From positions 5,642,001-5,706,000 of the forward strand of contig JAPFFF010000003.1 in the NCBI GenBank assembly GCA_039105265.1: a stretch of DNA of 64,000 nucleotides, read 5' to 3'. Origin of the DNA: Tritrichomonas musculus (Eukaryota > Parabasalia > Tritrichomonadida > Tritrichomonadidae). Below the pieces are notes generated by a model, which was not told where the DNA came from, made no database searches, and worked only from the letters and a program-made list of their open reading frames with translations. Below, piece after piece: positions 29,462-37,987 of this stretch (its first letter is position 1; each line of letters opens with the position of its first letter). The position numbers and the translations under genes were made by a program.

Positions 29462-30661
29462 TTATGGTTTTGAATAAACTTCAAGATATGTTTCACGATG
29501 ATATAATGATGAACCAAATGAATCCTGTAGTTCATCTGGAACTTTACAATAACCATTTGAATCTTGAGTTAAGGGTTCTGCATTTCCATTTAATTCATCA
29601 ATATAATAAAAGCATTCCTCAGTCTCTATATCATATTTGGATCTGACATAGTGTTTGACATCATTATTATCATTAAATACTCCAACATATTCAGTATCAT
29701 CATTATACGTAACAAAACATATATCGAAATAAAGGACACCTCCTCCTCTCTCAATAATATCTATAAAATCATTTTCACCAACTTCATGATATGTAAACCC
29801 TTGATAGAAATCAGGCAAAGTTGGTCCATGTGGTTCAAGCGTATAAATTCTAGCTTCTATTGCTGCTATCGTAGCCTTTAATGTGGTATTTTCAGCCTCC
29901 AATGTCTCAATTCTGCCTTTGAGCACATCTAAAGCCTCATTTGTTTCATCAACAGTAGGATAAGTATTCATTATTTTTGCTATGTTTTCATCGTTTGTAT
30001 GTGAGTTTTCTTCTATTTGATTAATCTTTTTATTAAGCGCATCAATGTCACTCATATATGCTATATCATTTACAGAATATTTCATACTTCTTATCGCGGT
30101 GTTCTCTTTGATGCTTATTGCACTAATTCTATGTCTCTTTGGGTTATCAATAATTATAGTTTTGTCTTGGAGAGATGCAGTTGGAAAGTTCTCTGTGCCC
30201 TCATAGTTCGATATCTCTCCATTTGATATATGAATTATTGGATAATTCTCTTCATAGTCTATATCATTATATTCGCTTACTTTCATCATCATAATCCTGA
30301 CTTTGATAATTCCTTCACTTATTGTATCCTCAGCTTCTAAATGTATTTTGCCATCAATTAATTTGCCATTAATGTCAATTGTATCTTCTCTTTTCAAATC
30401 ACTTTTTGAAATAAAATCATTATTTTCAAATTCATTGGCTATTTCATCCACCTTTAAGGCCAATAATTTGAAAATAGGTTTCAATGTTTCTCTGAATTGA
30501 TTACATAATTCATAAGAGGCTGAAACCGATAAACTATATTCTTCTGGATTATCATCTTCTTCAGTATAAGGGATATCGTCTAAATTTGTATATTCTGAAT
30601 TACACCAATTAATAACAGGTGAAATATCGGTGGTTATGCTCCTTAGTTCCATTCCAGCCAT
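29462..30661 (-). CDS. Element 1: fibre-like coiled-coil protein
   Basis: About 399 residues starting MAGMELRSITT. Homologous along its first two thirds to the 715-aa protein of element 2 (shared NWC/EWC-x-x-EY start, LHAEAE-like HLEAEDTISEG, KVSEYNDIDYEEN, NPKRHRISAISIKENTA). A heptad-like segment (about 205-275) suggests a trimeric stalk, followed by a different, compact C-terminal domain. The shared stalk with variable tip is what viral or phage fibres look like; the assignment is inference. It lies last in the rightmost-to-left gene order, next to the left terminus. Confidence 0.6.
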   Translation of the reverse strand: MAGMELRSITTDISPVINWCNSEYTNLDDIPYTEEDDNPEEYSLSVSASYELCNQFRETLKPIFKLLALKVDEIANEFENNDFISKSDLKREDTIDINGKLIDGKIHLEAEDTISEGIIKVRIMMMKVSEYNDIDYEENYPIIHISNGEISNYEGTENFPTASLQDKTIIIDNPKRHRISAISIKENTAIRSMKYSVNDIAYMSDIDALNKKINQIEENSHTNDENIAKIMNTYPTVDETNEALDVLKGRIETLEAENTTLKATIAAIEARIYTLEPHGPTLPDFYQGFTYHEVGENDFIDIIERGGGVLYFDICFVTYNDDTEYVGVFNDNNDVKHYVRSKYDIETEECFYYIDELNGNAEPLTQDSNGYCKVPDELQDSFGSSLYHRETYLEVYSKP

Positions 30662-32085
30662 ACTCTCATAACTTGCCAATATGGTTGACCTGCAACTCTT
30701 AATCTCATTCGTAAACCTCTGAAAAAGCTAGAAAAAGCTGCTTTTAAAATTTGGATACCATGTGGAAAAAGTTGCATGCCGATAGATGCTGCACTCCCTA
30801 CTGTGCCTGCTATACCAAAAGCTAGGGCTGTATATGAGACAATTCTTAAATGCTTAACGTCATTCTCTAAATGTTGAGTTATGTTTTTGACTTGAACCAT
30901 TTCAGAATCAAGTACGTTAACTCTATGACTCATTTCATTCAAATCGTACGATACGACATCCAAATTATTTGTCACTAAATTTAAATCACTTCTCATCGTC
31001 GTGATGTTATCGGCGGTTATGATTTTAGAACTTGTGATATTATAATCTGTATAAAGTGTGGTTGCTGCATTTGGATTTGGTGTTATTTCATAAAATTGTT
31101 GCTGAATAATATATTTGAAAGGATTCATAATTCCATCCCAATTGACCTCATCTAATGGATCCACCAAATCCTTTTTCTGATATAATTCAATATTTCTATG
31201 ATTTGCATCAATTTTTGAATCTTCATAACGATAAGAGATTTTTTCAATTGTATCGAGAACACCGATAGTATCGCAATAAGCTGTATCGTTCCTTTCAACA
31301 TGGTGAACTCCCTCAAGGCGAAATGACATTCGATTTGCTATATCTGAATTTGGTGAATAGATATCCAAGAAAATTTCCTCAATGTTTTTCACCTCAAAAG
31401 TTCGTTTCGAATAATTATATATTAATATTTCAATTGCATAAAGATCATAACCTTCAACTGAATGACTGAAATTTGTGTTTCCTCAATCAACACCTATTTC
31501 ATTTCCATTTTTCAAAGTGCCATCATTAAATTTCACTTTCAATTCAATTTTGCCATCTTTTTCCCATCCTTCTCCTCTAACAGGTCTTCTGATAAATGCT
31601 TGCATTAAATTCTTTTCATTAACATTTGTATGCCATAAATTATCAGTAAAGAATTTTTTATTCCAGTCATCATTCTTCATCATAACACATGCACCAATAG
31701 CATCATAAGCATCTTTTTTTGCTCTTGTATTGCATTTATTTATTATTTTTCCATTTGATTTGCCTTGGATATTTTTGCCATCCCATTTAGTTCCATCCCA
31801 TATTAAGTCCCATTTATTTCCAAAACAATATTCTTTGAATTTAAATTGTAAATGCGGTGGTATTGTATAATCTGAGGGTACTTCAAAAATCATTTTATAA
31901 TAATCATTATCTTCTGAAATAATTGAAGGCTTATAGAAATAATGTACGTCACTTTTGTGTAATTTGAGAGCATTATCTGCTTCAATTATTTTGCACTTAA
32001 AAACTGGTTTATTCGATTCAATTAAATCCTGACTTGTTTGATTCATTATACTCAAATCACCGTTCATCCATAACGTATATGGCAC
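30643..32085 (-). CDS. Element 1: structural module with membrane segment
   Basis: Coding region, open in segments, matching the large module found twice in element 2. Shared blocks are TLWMNGDLSIMNQ, KSDVHYFYKPSIISED, a TDYNITSSKIITADNITTMR coiled-coil segment, and a hydrophobic helix ALAFGIAGTVGSAASIGMQL near the end. Function unknown; membrane segment plus coiled coil next to a fibre-like protein suggests a virion or membrane-fusion component (inference). Confidence 0.55.
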
Positions 32086-32108
32086 AATATTGAGACGCTC
32101 ATCAAAAG

Positions 32109-33224
32109 CTATGAAAAATGAGAGCTATCTTCAGAACATTTATTTGTATATCCTTTCGATTCTTCATCATAAGCTATTATCGGACATTGAACAAATTCAT
32201 GATTGGTTCTCCATCCAGCTTCAAAATTCTGTCCATGTTCTTGCCATTCTTGATCAAAAACATTCCAAACATAATTATCACCAAAATGTTGTCTTTGATC
32301 TCTTTGCCATTCTAATCTTTCACTTTGATCTTGATTTGTATATGAGTTATAATTTGCATGAAATGTCCATTGATCATATCTATCACTCCAACGAAAAACA
32401 CCACCATTTATTTGAGATGGCAACAGAAAGGTTGCTAATGCTGAACTAGGATTCGTTCTCCAGTCTGCATTTGATTATTGAATACCATTTTCTGTACCGA
32501 TAGCAACCCATTCACCATGAAAAGTGTCAATGATAAAATTGCGTGGCATATTTTGTGCATTAAGATTTGTTCTCCAACCAGATTGAAAATTAGAATTATT
32601 ATGAAGAACCCAATGATCAGTTAATATGTCAAAAACATAATTTTCATCTCTTTGAAAAGAACGATCATGTGATGAGTCAATTACATTCACTTTTTCTTTC
32701 TTTTTTCGTCGTCTTTTTATCGTTGTGTTCACTTGAGTTGCTGCTTCTTGATATATTTCTGGTTGAAACATCGCATCAACAAAAGAGCCGACACTATTAT
32801 CAATTAATAAATGATTTTGCTTTTGAATTAATTGTTGAATGTCAAGATGTTGTTGTTGAGAAATTTGGCCTATAAATCTTTGATTATTATTATTATTATT
32901 ATCATTACAATTGCATTCTCTTATATTTGAGACTCTTTCTTCTAAAACATTATGTTGCTGAATAATATTTCGAATATTTCTATTTGTTGTATCGATCCAT
33001 CCCTGAAAACTAGGGTCTCTCATATCGTCATCATTATTATCATCATTATTATTATCATTTCCATTTCCATCAATAATAATGCCATTATTAATATCCAACA
33101 ATTGCCCTCCTTCAAAATTGCTCGTGCTTAATGCTAAACGTCCATTTTCAATTTTTTTGGCACGAATCTTTTTGAATGCACTTGTGATTACCATGCCCAT
33201 AATTCCTGAACCAAGAAGAACCAA
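32109..33224 (-). CDS. Element 1: membrane protein with WRTN repeats
   Basis: Coding region, open in segments. It begins with a hydrophobic helix (VLLGSGIMGMVITSAF) and a basic stretch, then an Asn/Asp-rich linker and Gln-rich coiled coil. The rest repeats a motif of the form NYVFDxxxxxWxxHxxNFxxGWRTN several times. I do not recognise the family. No counterpart is seen in element 2. Confidence 0.5.
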
Positions 33225-33844
33225 AATAACAGTAATGACTGCATTTCTTTTGGTGAAATATTTCTTGTAGGTTTGTGTGCTAATTCACCTTCTTTTGAAA
33301 TGTCTTTCCATATATCGGCATCTAACAAATTTTTGTTAACGGCTAAATCTCTTATCGTTCTCATAAAACGGTTTATTATTCCTAAATTATTGTGATTATC
33401 ATCCGTTGTAGTCGTATATATAATTTTATGACTTTTCATCCAAGATGTCACTTCGTCTGATAAATAAGCAACATCTTGATCTGAAGCGATTGAATGGCAA
33501 TTTGGTTCTTCCTTGATGAATTTATTCAATGCTGATTTGACCTGTAACGCCCCTTTCCCTCTCATCGGATATGCATAAGCTTTACGGGTATTTATATTGA
33601 TAAACATCAAATAATTCAAACCGTTAGCTCCTTTATCGTTTATAAACGTATCCATCTGAAAACCTCCGGAATGAGACGATACGATAGGTATATATTTAGG
33701 AGTTGGCACTTTTTGATCATGAACAACGGATTCTGATTGAAATTTCCTTATCTCTTTTTTCGAACAACCTTTTTCAAGTGCATGTTTATCAAAAGCTGGA
33801 CCACGGTATGGATATTCCTTAAATAATTCTGCAAGTGATGTCAT
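33188..33844 (-). CDS. Element 1: rve-type integrase
   Basis: 218-codon open frame from ATG. The core matches the element 2 integrase closely (HSGGFQMDTFINDKGANGL, ININTRKAYAYPMRGKGA, IASDQDVAYL, GIINRFMRTIRDL). These are the strand and catalytic blocks of the retroviral-type integrase fold that Polintons use for insertion. It lies directly after the candidate capsid gene, the same order as in element 2. Confidence 0.8.
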   Translation of the reverse strand: MTSLAELFKEYPYRGPAFDKHALEKGCSKKEIRKFQSESVVHDQKVPTPKYIPIVSSHSGGFQMDTFINDKGANGLNYLMFININTRKAYAYPMRGKGALQVKSALNKFIKEEPNCHSIASDQDVAYLSDEVTSWMKSHKIIYTTTTDDNHNNLGIINRFMRTIRDLAVNKNLLDADIWKDISKEGELAHKPTRNISPKEMQSLLLFWFFLVQELWAW

Positions 33845-33854
33845 TTTTTATAAA

Positions 33855-34820
33855 TTAAACGTATAACATCTTATTATAAGGCAAGAACTGCATTTCCATG
33901 ACAAAAGTTTCTCCATTGGGTAATTTAACGGGGGTATTGTATTGTCTGGCAGAATATAATTCAATCCAAAACCGTTGATCAGAGGAATTCAATTTAAAAT
34001 ACTTGATAGGATTATAATAAATTTGTGAATTACCGATATAATTATGTAATGATTGTTCGCCAAGTGAAGAATAAACTTTACATGAATGACGATCCCAAAT
34101 ATTATCAAAAATTAATTCACTTTCATACAAATTATATTTTCCTTTTCTATTTTGAGCAGGTCCGTCACCAATATTGAATACTTCTTCAAAATTTTTATTC
34201 ATTTCAGTTATTTTGAAAGCACAACCGTATTTATCTAAAGAATTATTGTTTCGTTCAGAATATATTTTTTCATGAAAACCTTTTTCGTCATAATAACCAT
34301 CAGTTTGTATGTCTCTATTCAAAACATCAATATCAGATTGTTCAAATGCGTTAGTGATGCTATTCCACCATATTGAGATATATGATTTCAAAGCATTGTG
34401 GACTGCTTCAAAAAATCCTCTGAAATCTCTTTCTGTTGAGAGCCAGTCAATTACTTTTATTTCTTTGATTTTTAAATCATCCTGATAAAGAGATGAAGTC
34501 ATAGATTTAATTCTATCGTGTGTACTGAATCCAGGTATTTTATCAAATGAAACCTTTAAATATTTAGCAATTGAGATGGTGAATTCAAGTTTTCGTCTTT
34601 TTGAAACGAGCCACATTGACCTTACACCCACAATTGTTTCGCCTTTGTTTGACGTTGACCAATCACCAGGAAAATTGAAATAAAAACGATTAAATTTGCT
34701 TGGATCTCTTTGTGAGTCCTCTAAGAAAAAAGCAGTCTCAATTGGGACAGGAACGTTAGCATCATGTACAATATTTTCACGATTAGGGTGTTGAGTTTTA
34801 ACTCTTGGCGGTAACTCCAT
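33855..34820 (-). CDS. Element 1: candidate capsid protein
   Basis: 321 residues from ATG, beta-rich. It shares with the 441-aa protein of element 2 the blocks FYFNFPGDWSTSNKGETIVG, SLGEQSLHNYIGNSQI, YFKLNSSDQRFWIEL and the C-terminal FVMEMQFLP. Conservation in both elements, position before the integrase and the beta-strand character fit a Polinton capsid component, perhaps the penton-like minor capsid protein. That is inference; no diagnostic motif is readable by eye. Confidence 0.5.
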   Translation of the reverse strand: MELPPRVKTQHPNRENIVHDANVPVPIETAFFLEDSQRDPSKFNRFYFNFPGDWSTSNKGETIVGVRSMWLVSKRRKLEFTISIAKYLKVSFDKIPGFSTHDRIKSMTSSLYQDDLKIKEIKVIDWLSTERDFRGFFEAVHNALKSYISIWWNSITNAFEQSDIDVLNRDIQTDGYYDEKGFHEKIYSERNNNSLDKYGCAFKITEMNKNFEEVFNIGDGPAQNRKGKYNLYESELIFDNIWDRHSCKVYSSLGEQSLHNYIGNSQIYYNPIKYFKLNSSDQRFWIELYSARQYNTPVKLPNGETFVMEMQFLPYNKMLYV

Positions 34821-34840
34821 TTTGACTAAAATTAAATATC

Positions 34841-35209
34841 TTACTTATTCTTTCTTGGTTTACTAGCATGAAGAATTATTTCCTTTGGAATTATATCTCC
34901 CTTTTTCAATTGAATCTGATAGGCTTTTGATTTGACCATATTTTCATTCCTTTCACCTATATAACCAATTATCGATCCAAAAAGTGTGATTTTATGTACT
35001 GAACAATATTTGGCCACTAAATTCAATATTTCTTTAACGTCCTCATAATCATCCCAATCAAATTTCTTTGCCCAATCAGTAAAGATTATTTTTTTGTTTG
35101 ATAATTTAAACTTTGATTTACAAATTTCTGATAATTCAGATATTTCGGTCTTTTTCAATGTTTTATTAAAATAAAGTGAACATTCAATTGGCAAAATTAA
35201 TTCTGGCAT
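34841..35209 (-). CDS. Element 1: unknown 122-aa protein
   Basis: Starts MPELILPIECSLYF and ends with a basic tail. Not recognised. It lies 20 bp upstream of the candidate capsid gene, so it is probably co-expressed with it. Confidence 0.55.
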   Translation of the reverse strand: MPELILPIECSLYFNKTLKKTEISELSEICKSKFKLSNKKIIFTDWAKKFDWDDYEDVKEILNLVAKYCSVHKITLFGSIIGYIGERNENMVKSKAYQIQLKKGDIIPKEIILHASKPRKNK

Positions 35210-35230
35210 TTTTATTGAAAAATATTTAAT

Positions 35231-35389
35231 TTACATTCTTTTTGATTTATCTTTTGGTACACCAGATTCTACATCTTCATGAACATTCCAATAAGGGTAT
35301 TTATATGATTTAGCTAAATGATATGCACCTTTTTTAATAAAATAATTATAATTCTCTTGTTCGATTCTTTCCTTCTCAGCTTGACTCAT
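35231..35389 (-). CDS. Element 1: small 52-aa protein
   Basis: Reads MSQAEKERIEQENYNYF and ends PKDKSKRM. Its start overlaps the 3' end of the protease gene by 14 bases and its stop is 21 bases before the next ATG. Charged and aromatic, with no known family; possibly a core or DNA-binding peptide (speculative). Confidence 0.45.
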   Translation of the reverse strand: MSQAEKERIEQENYNYFIKKGAYHLAKSYKYPYWNVHEDVESGVPKDKSKRM

Positions 35390-36062
35390 TTTTTTTTTTG
35401 AGGAGAGTCGGTTTTTCTATGTTGTTAGAATGTTTTTGAAAACTGGGTGGTGTAGGTGGGAGGGGAGCTGTTTCTAATGATTTGCTCTTTAATTCACGTG
35501 CAATTCTTTGTCTAATATTAGGCACGTCATCTATTGGATAAGGCCATTTACCATCATGCAATAATATCCTTGCATTTTGCATCATTAATATAGCACAATC
35601 AATATCATTATTTTGTTTAGGAACACGATTATATCTCATTGGATATTTCTGATTAATGCCTTGTGATTTCAAGAATTTATTCATTATTTTACCGATATCT
35701 AGGTATGCTTTCATGTTTGAATCATATACACCGATATCTTTATTGCCATTATCGATTACTATTAATATCCAATGTTCCTCTAGTTCAGCAGGAATTACAA
35801 TGCAATCATAATAATCAATTGGTTTCTTATTAAACTGTGGAGCTTTACTAAGATACTCAAAGAGAGAGTCCACTGCTTCTTGTTTCGGATTCTCATATAG
35901 CATATAGAACCAATCGGGAGGCAATAAGGCTATATGTCCTATTCTTTTCACTTTTTTTCCTTTTTCTATTAATAATTTTAGATATGGATATACTTCTTTT
36001 GATTCTAATTGCGAATTATTATCAGTGATTGCATTATAATCAATAAATTGGTCTAGATCCAT
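35376..36062 (-). CDS. Element 1: adenain/Ulp1-like cysteine protease
   Basis: 228 residues. The catalytic blocks of C5/C48 proteases appear in order: His in EEHWILIVID (about 96), acidic residue in GVYDSNM (about 113), and Gln/Cys in KQNNDIDCAILMMQNARIL (about 150). Polintons encode such a protease to mature virion proteins. A Pro-rich stretch precedes it and a Pro/Ser/Lys-rich tail follows. Confidence 0.8.
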   Translation of the reverse strand: MDLDQFIDYNAITDNNSQLESKEVYPYLKLLIEKGKKVKRIGHIALLPPDWFYMLYENPKQEAVDSLFEYLSKAPQFNKKPIDYYDCIVIPAELEEHWILIVIDNGNKDIGVYDSNMKAYLDIGKIMNKFLKSQGINQKYPMRYNRVPKQNNDIDCAILMMQNARILLHDGKWPYPIDDVPNIRQRIARELKSKSLETAPLPPTPPSFQKHSNNIEKPTLLKKKNESS

Positions 36063-36167
36063 TGGAGGTGTTGGTGGTCTTGATGTGTGCCTTGATGTTT
36101 GTTTTGATGATTGAGGGGATGTTTGTGGGGGTGGGGGAGGAGATGGCGCTCTTGATGTACCGCTTGA

Positions 36168-36695
36168 TTATAATGTAGACGTTTGAGAAGAAGACGATGA
36201 AGATGTCAACTTTTTAAGTATAGGTTTGGCCGAAGACGATGACTTTTTCTGAAAGATTGTTTTGTTTTGTGATGACTCTTCTTGAGGTGGCGGTAATGCA
36301 TCATCATGCTCTGGCTTCACCCATTTTGCATGTCTTTTTGGTTTGGGCTTATAATATTTTATGAACTTAAAGGCAGCATTATTGTCACTTTGCATCTTCC
36401 CATATTTAATGAAATAACGCCAAGCAGATTTAGCATTAGGCGATCCTTTATAGGCCAAAATTTCACCACTAAAACGTTCTCTAAATAATTTGCCCTTCAT
36501 ATTATTCACAAATATTTCTAATTCATCCCTAAACCCCTTTGCTGGTATCCAATTATAGGGCACTAAACATGTCACATAATTATTTGTGATATCTATATAT
36601 TTAAAATTATGTTCTCTTTTCAAATCTGTAACTTTTTGATTTGTTATAGGTGGATTGAAACGAATTTGACCTTGAATAATTATTATATCTGACAT
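36168..36695 (-). CDS. Element 1: unknown 175-aa protein with Ser-rich tail
   Basis: Starts MSDIIIIQGQIRFNPPI. Residues 1-115 look folded (alternating strands and helices, SGEILAYKGSPNAKSAWRYF); the remainder is Lys/Pro then Ser-rich. It sits between HNH and protease genes. The early part, with FRERFSGEI...WRYF, could be a nucleic-acid-binding partner of the Rep-like protein, but I recognise no family. Confidence 0.5.
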   Translation of the reverse strand: MSDIIIIQGQIRFNPPITNQKVTDLKREHNFKYIDITNNYVTCLVPYNWIPAKGFRDELEIFVNNMKGKLFRERFSGEILAYKGSPNAKSAWRYFIKYGKMQSDNNAAFKFIKYYKPKPKRHAKWVKPEHDDALPPPQEESSQNKTIFQKKSSSSAKPILKKLTSSSSSSQTSTL

Positions 36696-36711
36696 TTTGA
36701 ATAAAAATAAA

Positions 36712-37023
36712 TTACGGCATTTTACGATTAAAATTGTTTTCAGAATGCGTTACCCATCGTAAATTACATAGACGGTTATCTTTACGATTGCGGTTTTTAT
36801 GATCGACTTCTTTTTTGTGAACAGGATCATCGTTAGGCAAAAATTGTTTGGCAATAATAACGTGTTTTAAATAGTTTACACCATTCAAATTAACCGTCAA
36901 ATAACCTTCATTATGTTTTGAATCTTTCAATGGTTTACGTGTCTTCTTATTTCTTATTGTGAAAGGGTATTTATTTAAAATCTCATAGTCATTTATAAAG
37001 CCTTTTAGTGGAACAAAGCTCAT
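36712..37023 (-). CDS. Element 1: HNH endonuclease
   Basis: 103 residues with an HNH_3/homing-type fold: YLTVNLNGVNYLKHVIIAKQ, then FLPNDDP, then EVDHKNRNRKDNRLCNLRWV and THSENN. The H-x-x-x-x-x-x-D-N-x-x-x-N-L-R-W arrangement is diagnostic. It lacks separate DNA-recognition repeats. It stands 17 bp from the Rep-like gene, so the two nucleases are probably expressed together near the right terminus. Confidence 0.85.
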   Translation of the reverse strand: MSFVPLKGFINDYEILNKYPFTIRNKKTRKPLKDSKHNEGYLTVNLNGVNYLKHVIIAKQFLPNDDPVHKKEVDHKNRNRKDNRLCNLRWVTHSENNFNRKMP

Positions 37024-37039
37024 TTTTCAAATACAAAAA

Positions 37040-37339
37040 TTAATCTAATGGCCGTTCACCAAATTCTTGGAAGTCATGTTTTCTCGTATTGTTATTAAGA
37101 ATATATCGAATACACCAGCTGTTTCTACGAGGCACTTCTAAATGAGCATTGTGACCAAATAAGCTCTTAACACACTTCATATCTTCTGGATTTTTGAAAC
37201 AAATGAATGCATGACCATGATATCTGCCATTCTCACAAGTATCCTCACATGTACATAGATAAGTGGAGTTATCTGGCAGTTCTTTAGGGTATTCATGTGT
37301 CCAGAATGTGATCATATAGTTCCTTCTTTTTCCCCACAT
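37040..37339 (-). CDS. Element 1: CRESS-type HUH Rep-like endonuclease
   Basis: 99 residues. It reads like the catalytic domain of circovirus-type (CRESS-DNA) replication initiators: motif 1-like MITFWTHE, motif 2 GRYHGHAFICFKNPED (the H-x-H metal pair), the VKSLFGHNAHLEVPRR segment that matches the LFGxxAHxExARG box, motif 3-like CIRYILNN, and FQEFGERP. No helicase domain follows. In the known family this domain nicks a hairpin origin and starts rolling-circle or rolling-hairpin replication. It is the first gene inside the right terminus, whose repeat can itself form a hairpin. Finding it in a Polinton-like element without polymerase B is unusual. Alternative: a chance remnant of an endogenous CRESS virus. 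Confidence 0.7.
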   Translation of the reverse strand: MWGKRRNYMITFWTHEYPKELPDNSTYLCTCEDTCENGRYHGHAFICFKNPEDMKCVKSLFGHNAHLEVPRRNSWCIRYILNNNTRKHDFQEFGERPLD

Positions 37340-37410
37340 TTGTTTTTGATATGAAGAAAAAAATATAAAAATAAAAATAAAAATAGAGAAAAAAAATTTA
37401 TAAATGGCCT

Positions 37411-37477
37411 TAGTGAAATCATTGGCGCAGTTAGGTCTGGGCGACCGTTAAGGGCGCACAGCCTAACGTATACTACT
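37411..37477 (-). repeat. Element 1 right terminal inverted repeat (67 bp)
   Basis: Inverted copy of the left terminus, with the internal hairpin in the same relative orientation as at the left end. Outside it lies the second ATTGA. Confidence 0.95.
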
Positions 37478-37761
37478 ATTGAATTAGATTCATTTTTTCT
37501 TCAAGTTGATGAAAATCCTTGCGTTTGGTGTTGTTTACGTTCAAATAGTTCGCCTTATTCAATTCCTTGCAGACATTGCTTTATTCAAGGTCAATTTATT
37601 AATTTGGATCAAATACATCCACGCTTTTTACGAAACTCAGATAATTTCCCTACATTAAACAACTCAGTTTTAGTAAAAGATATTTCATTTCCTATTTTAA
37701 AAAACAGAAATTCATTTCTCGCTCGAATTGATCCTTTTTTAAATTATATTGGTAAAAACGA
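37478..37761 (+). pseudogene. MULE-type transposase gene, segment 2 of 3
   Basis: Between the two inserted elements, an open frame reads ELDSFFLQVDENPCVWCCLR, then SNSSPYSIPCRHCF and on to LNYIGKN. The C-x-x-C ... P-C-x-H pattern is SWIM-like, as in MULE transposases, which place this finger after the catalytic domain. The segment starts and ends in the frame of its neighbours. Confidence 0.6.
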
Positions 37762-37985
37762 AGTAGTATAGTATAGGCGGTGGCGAAGTATGAGACACCG
37801 CCTACACTGCTCGCCACCAAGCTCAGGTACACCTTCGCTTGGGCCTCGCTACCCGGCCAAATACCCTCTGAAAACCTATCGTAAGTACACACTCTCTACT
37901 TTCACTATTCCCCCAATGTCATTTCCAAGGTTATAGAGTGGTTTTTGAATTCTACACCCGAAAAAATATTGAGATAGGTATTTTA
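37762..37985 (+). repeat. Element 2 left terminal inverted repeat (224 bp)
   Basis: Contains two (GTATA) units, then a hairpin GGCGGTG/CACCGCC (37776-37782 and 37796-37802) with a 13-base loop, a second hairpin CCAAGC/GCTTGG nested on AGGT/ACCT, and an AT-rich inner part. The compound palindrome recalls T-shaped viral telomeres. Confidence 0.95.
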
Positions 37986-37987
37986 TT

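Larger units (their letters stand above)
29351..37477 (-). mobile_element. Polinton/Maverick-like element 1 (8.1 kb)
   Basis: Bounded by 67-bp terminal inverted repeats that differ at one base, starting AG as Polintons do, and flanked by the 5-bp target duplication ATTGA. All genes read leftward. In order from the right end: CRESS-type Rep-like, HNH endonuclease, unknown 175-aa, adenain-like protease, small 52-aa, unknown 122-aa, candidate capsid protein, integrase, a membrane protein with WRTN repeats, a structural module and a fibre-like coiled-coil protein. No family-B DNA polymerase is seen, unlike full-length 15-20 kb Mavericks. The nearly identical ends suggest recent insertion. The coding part is mostly open with a handful of breaks (about four or five), so treat it as a young fossil. 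Confidence 0.9.
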
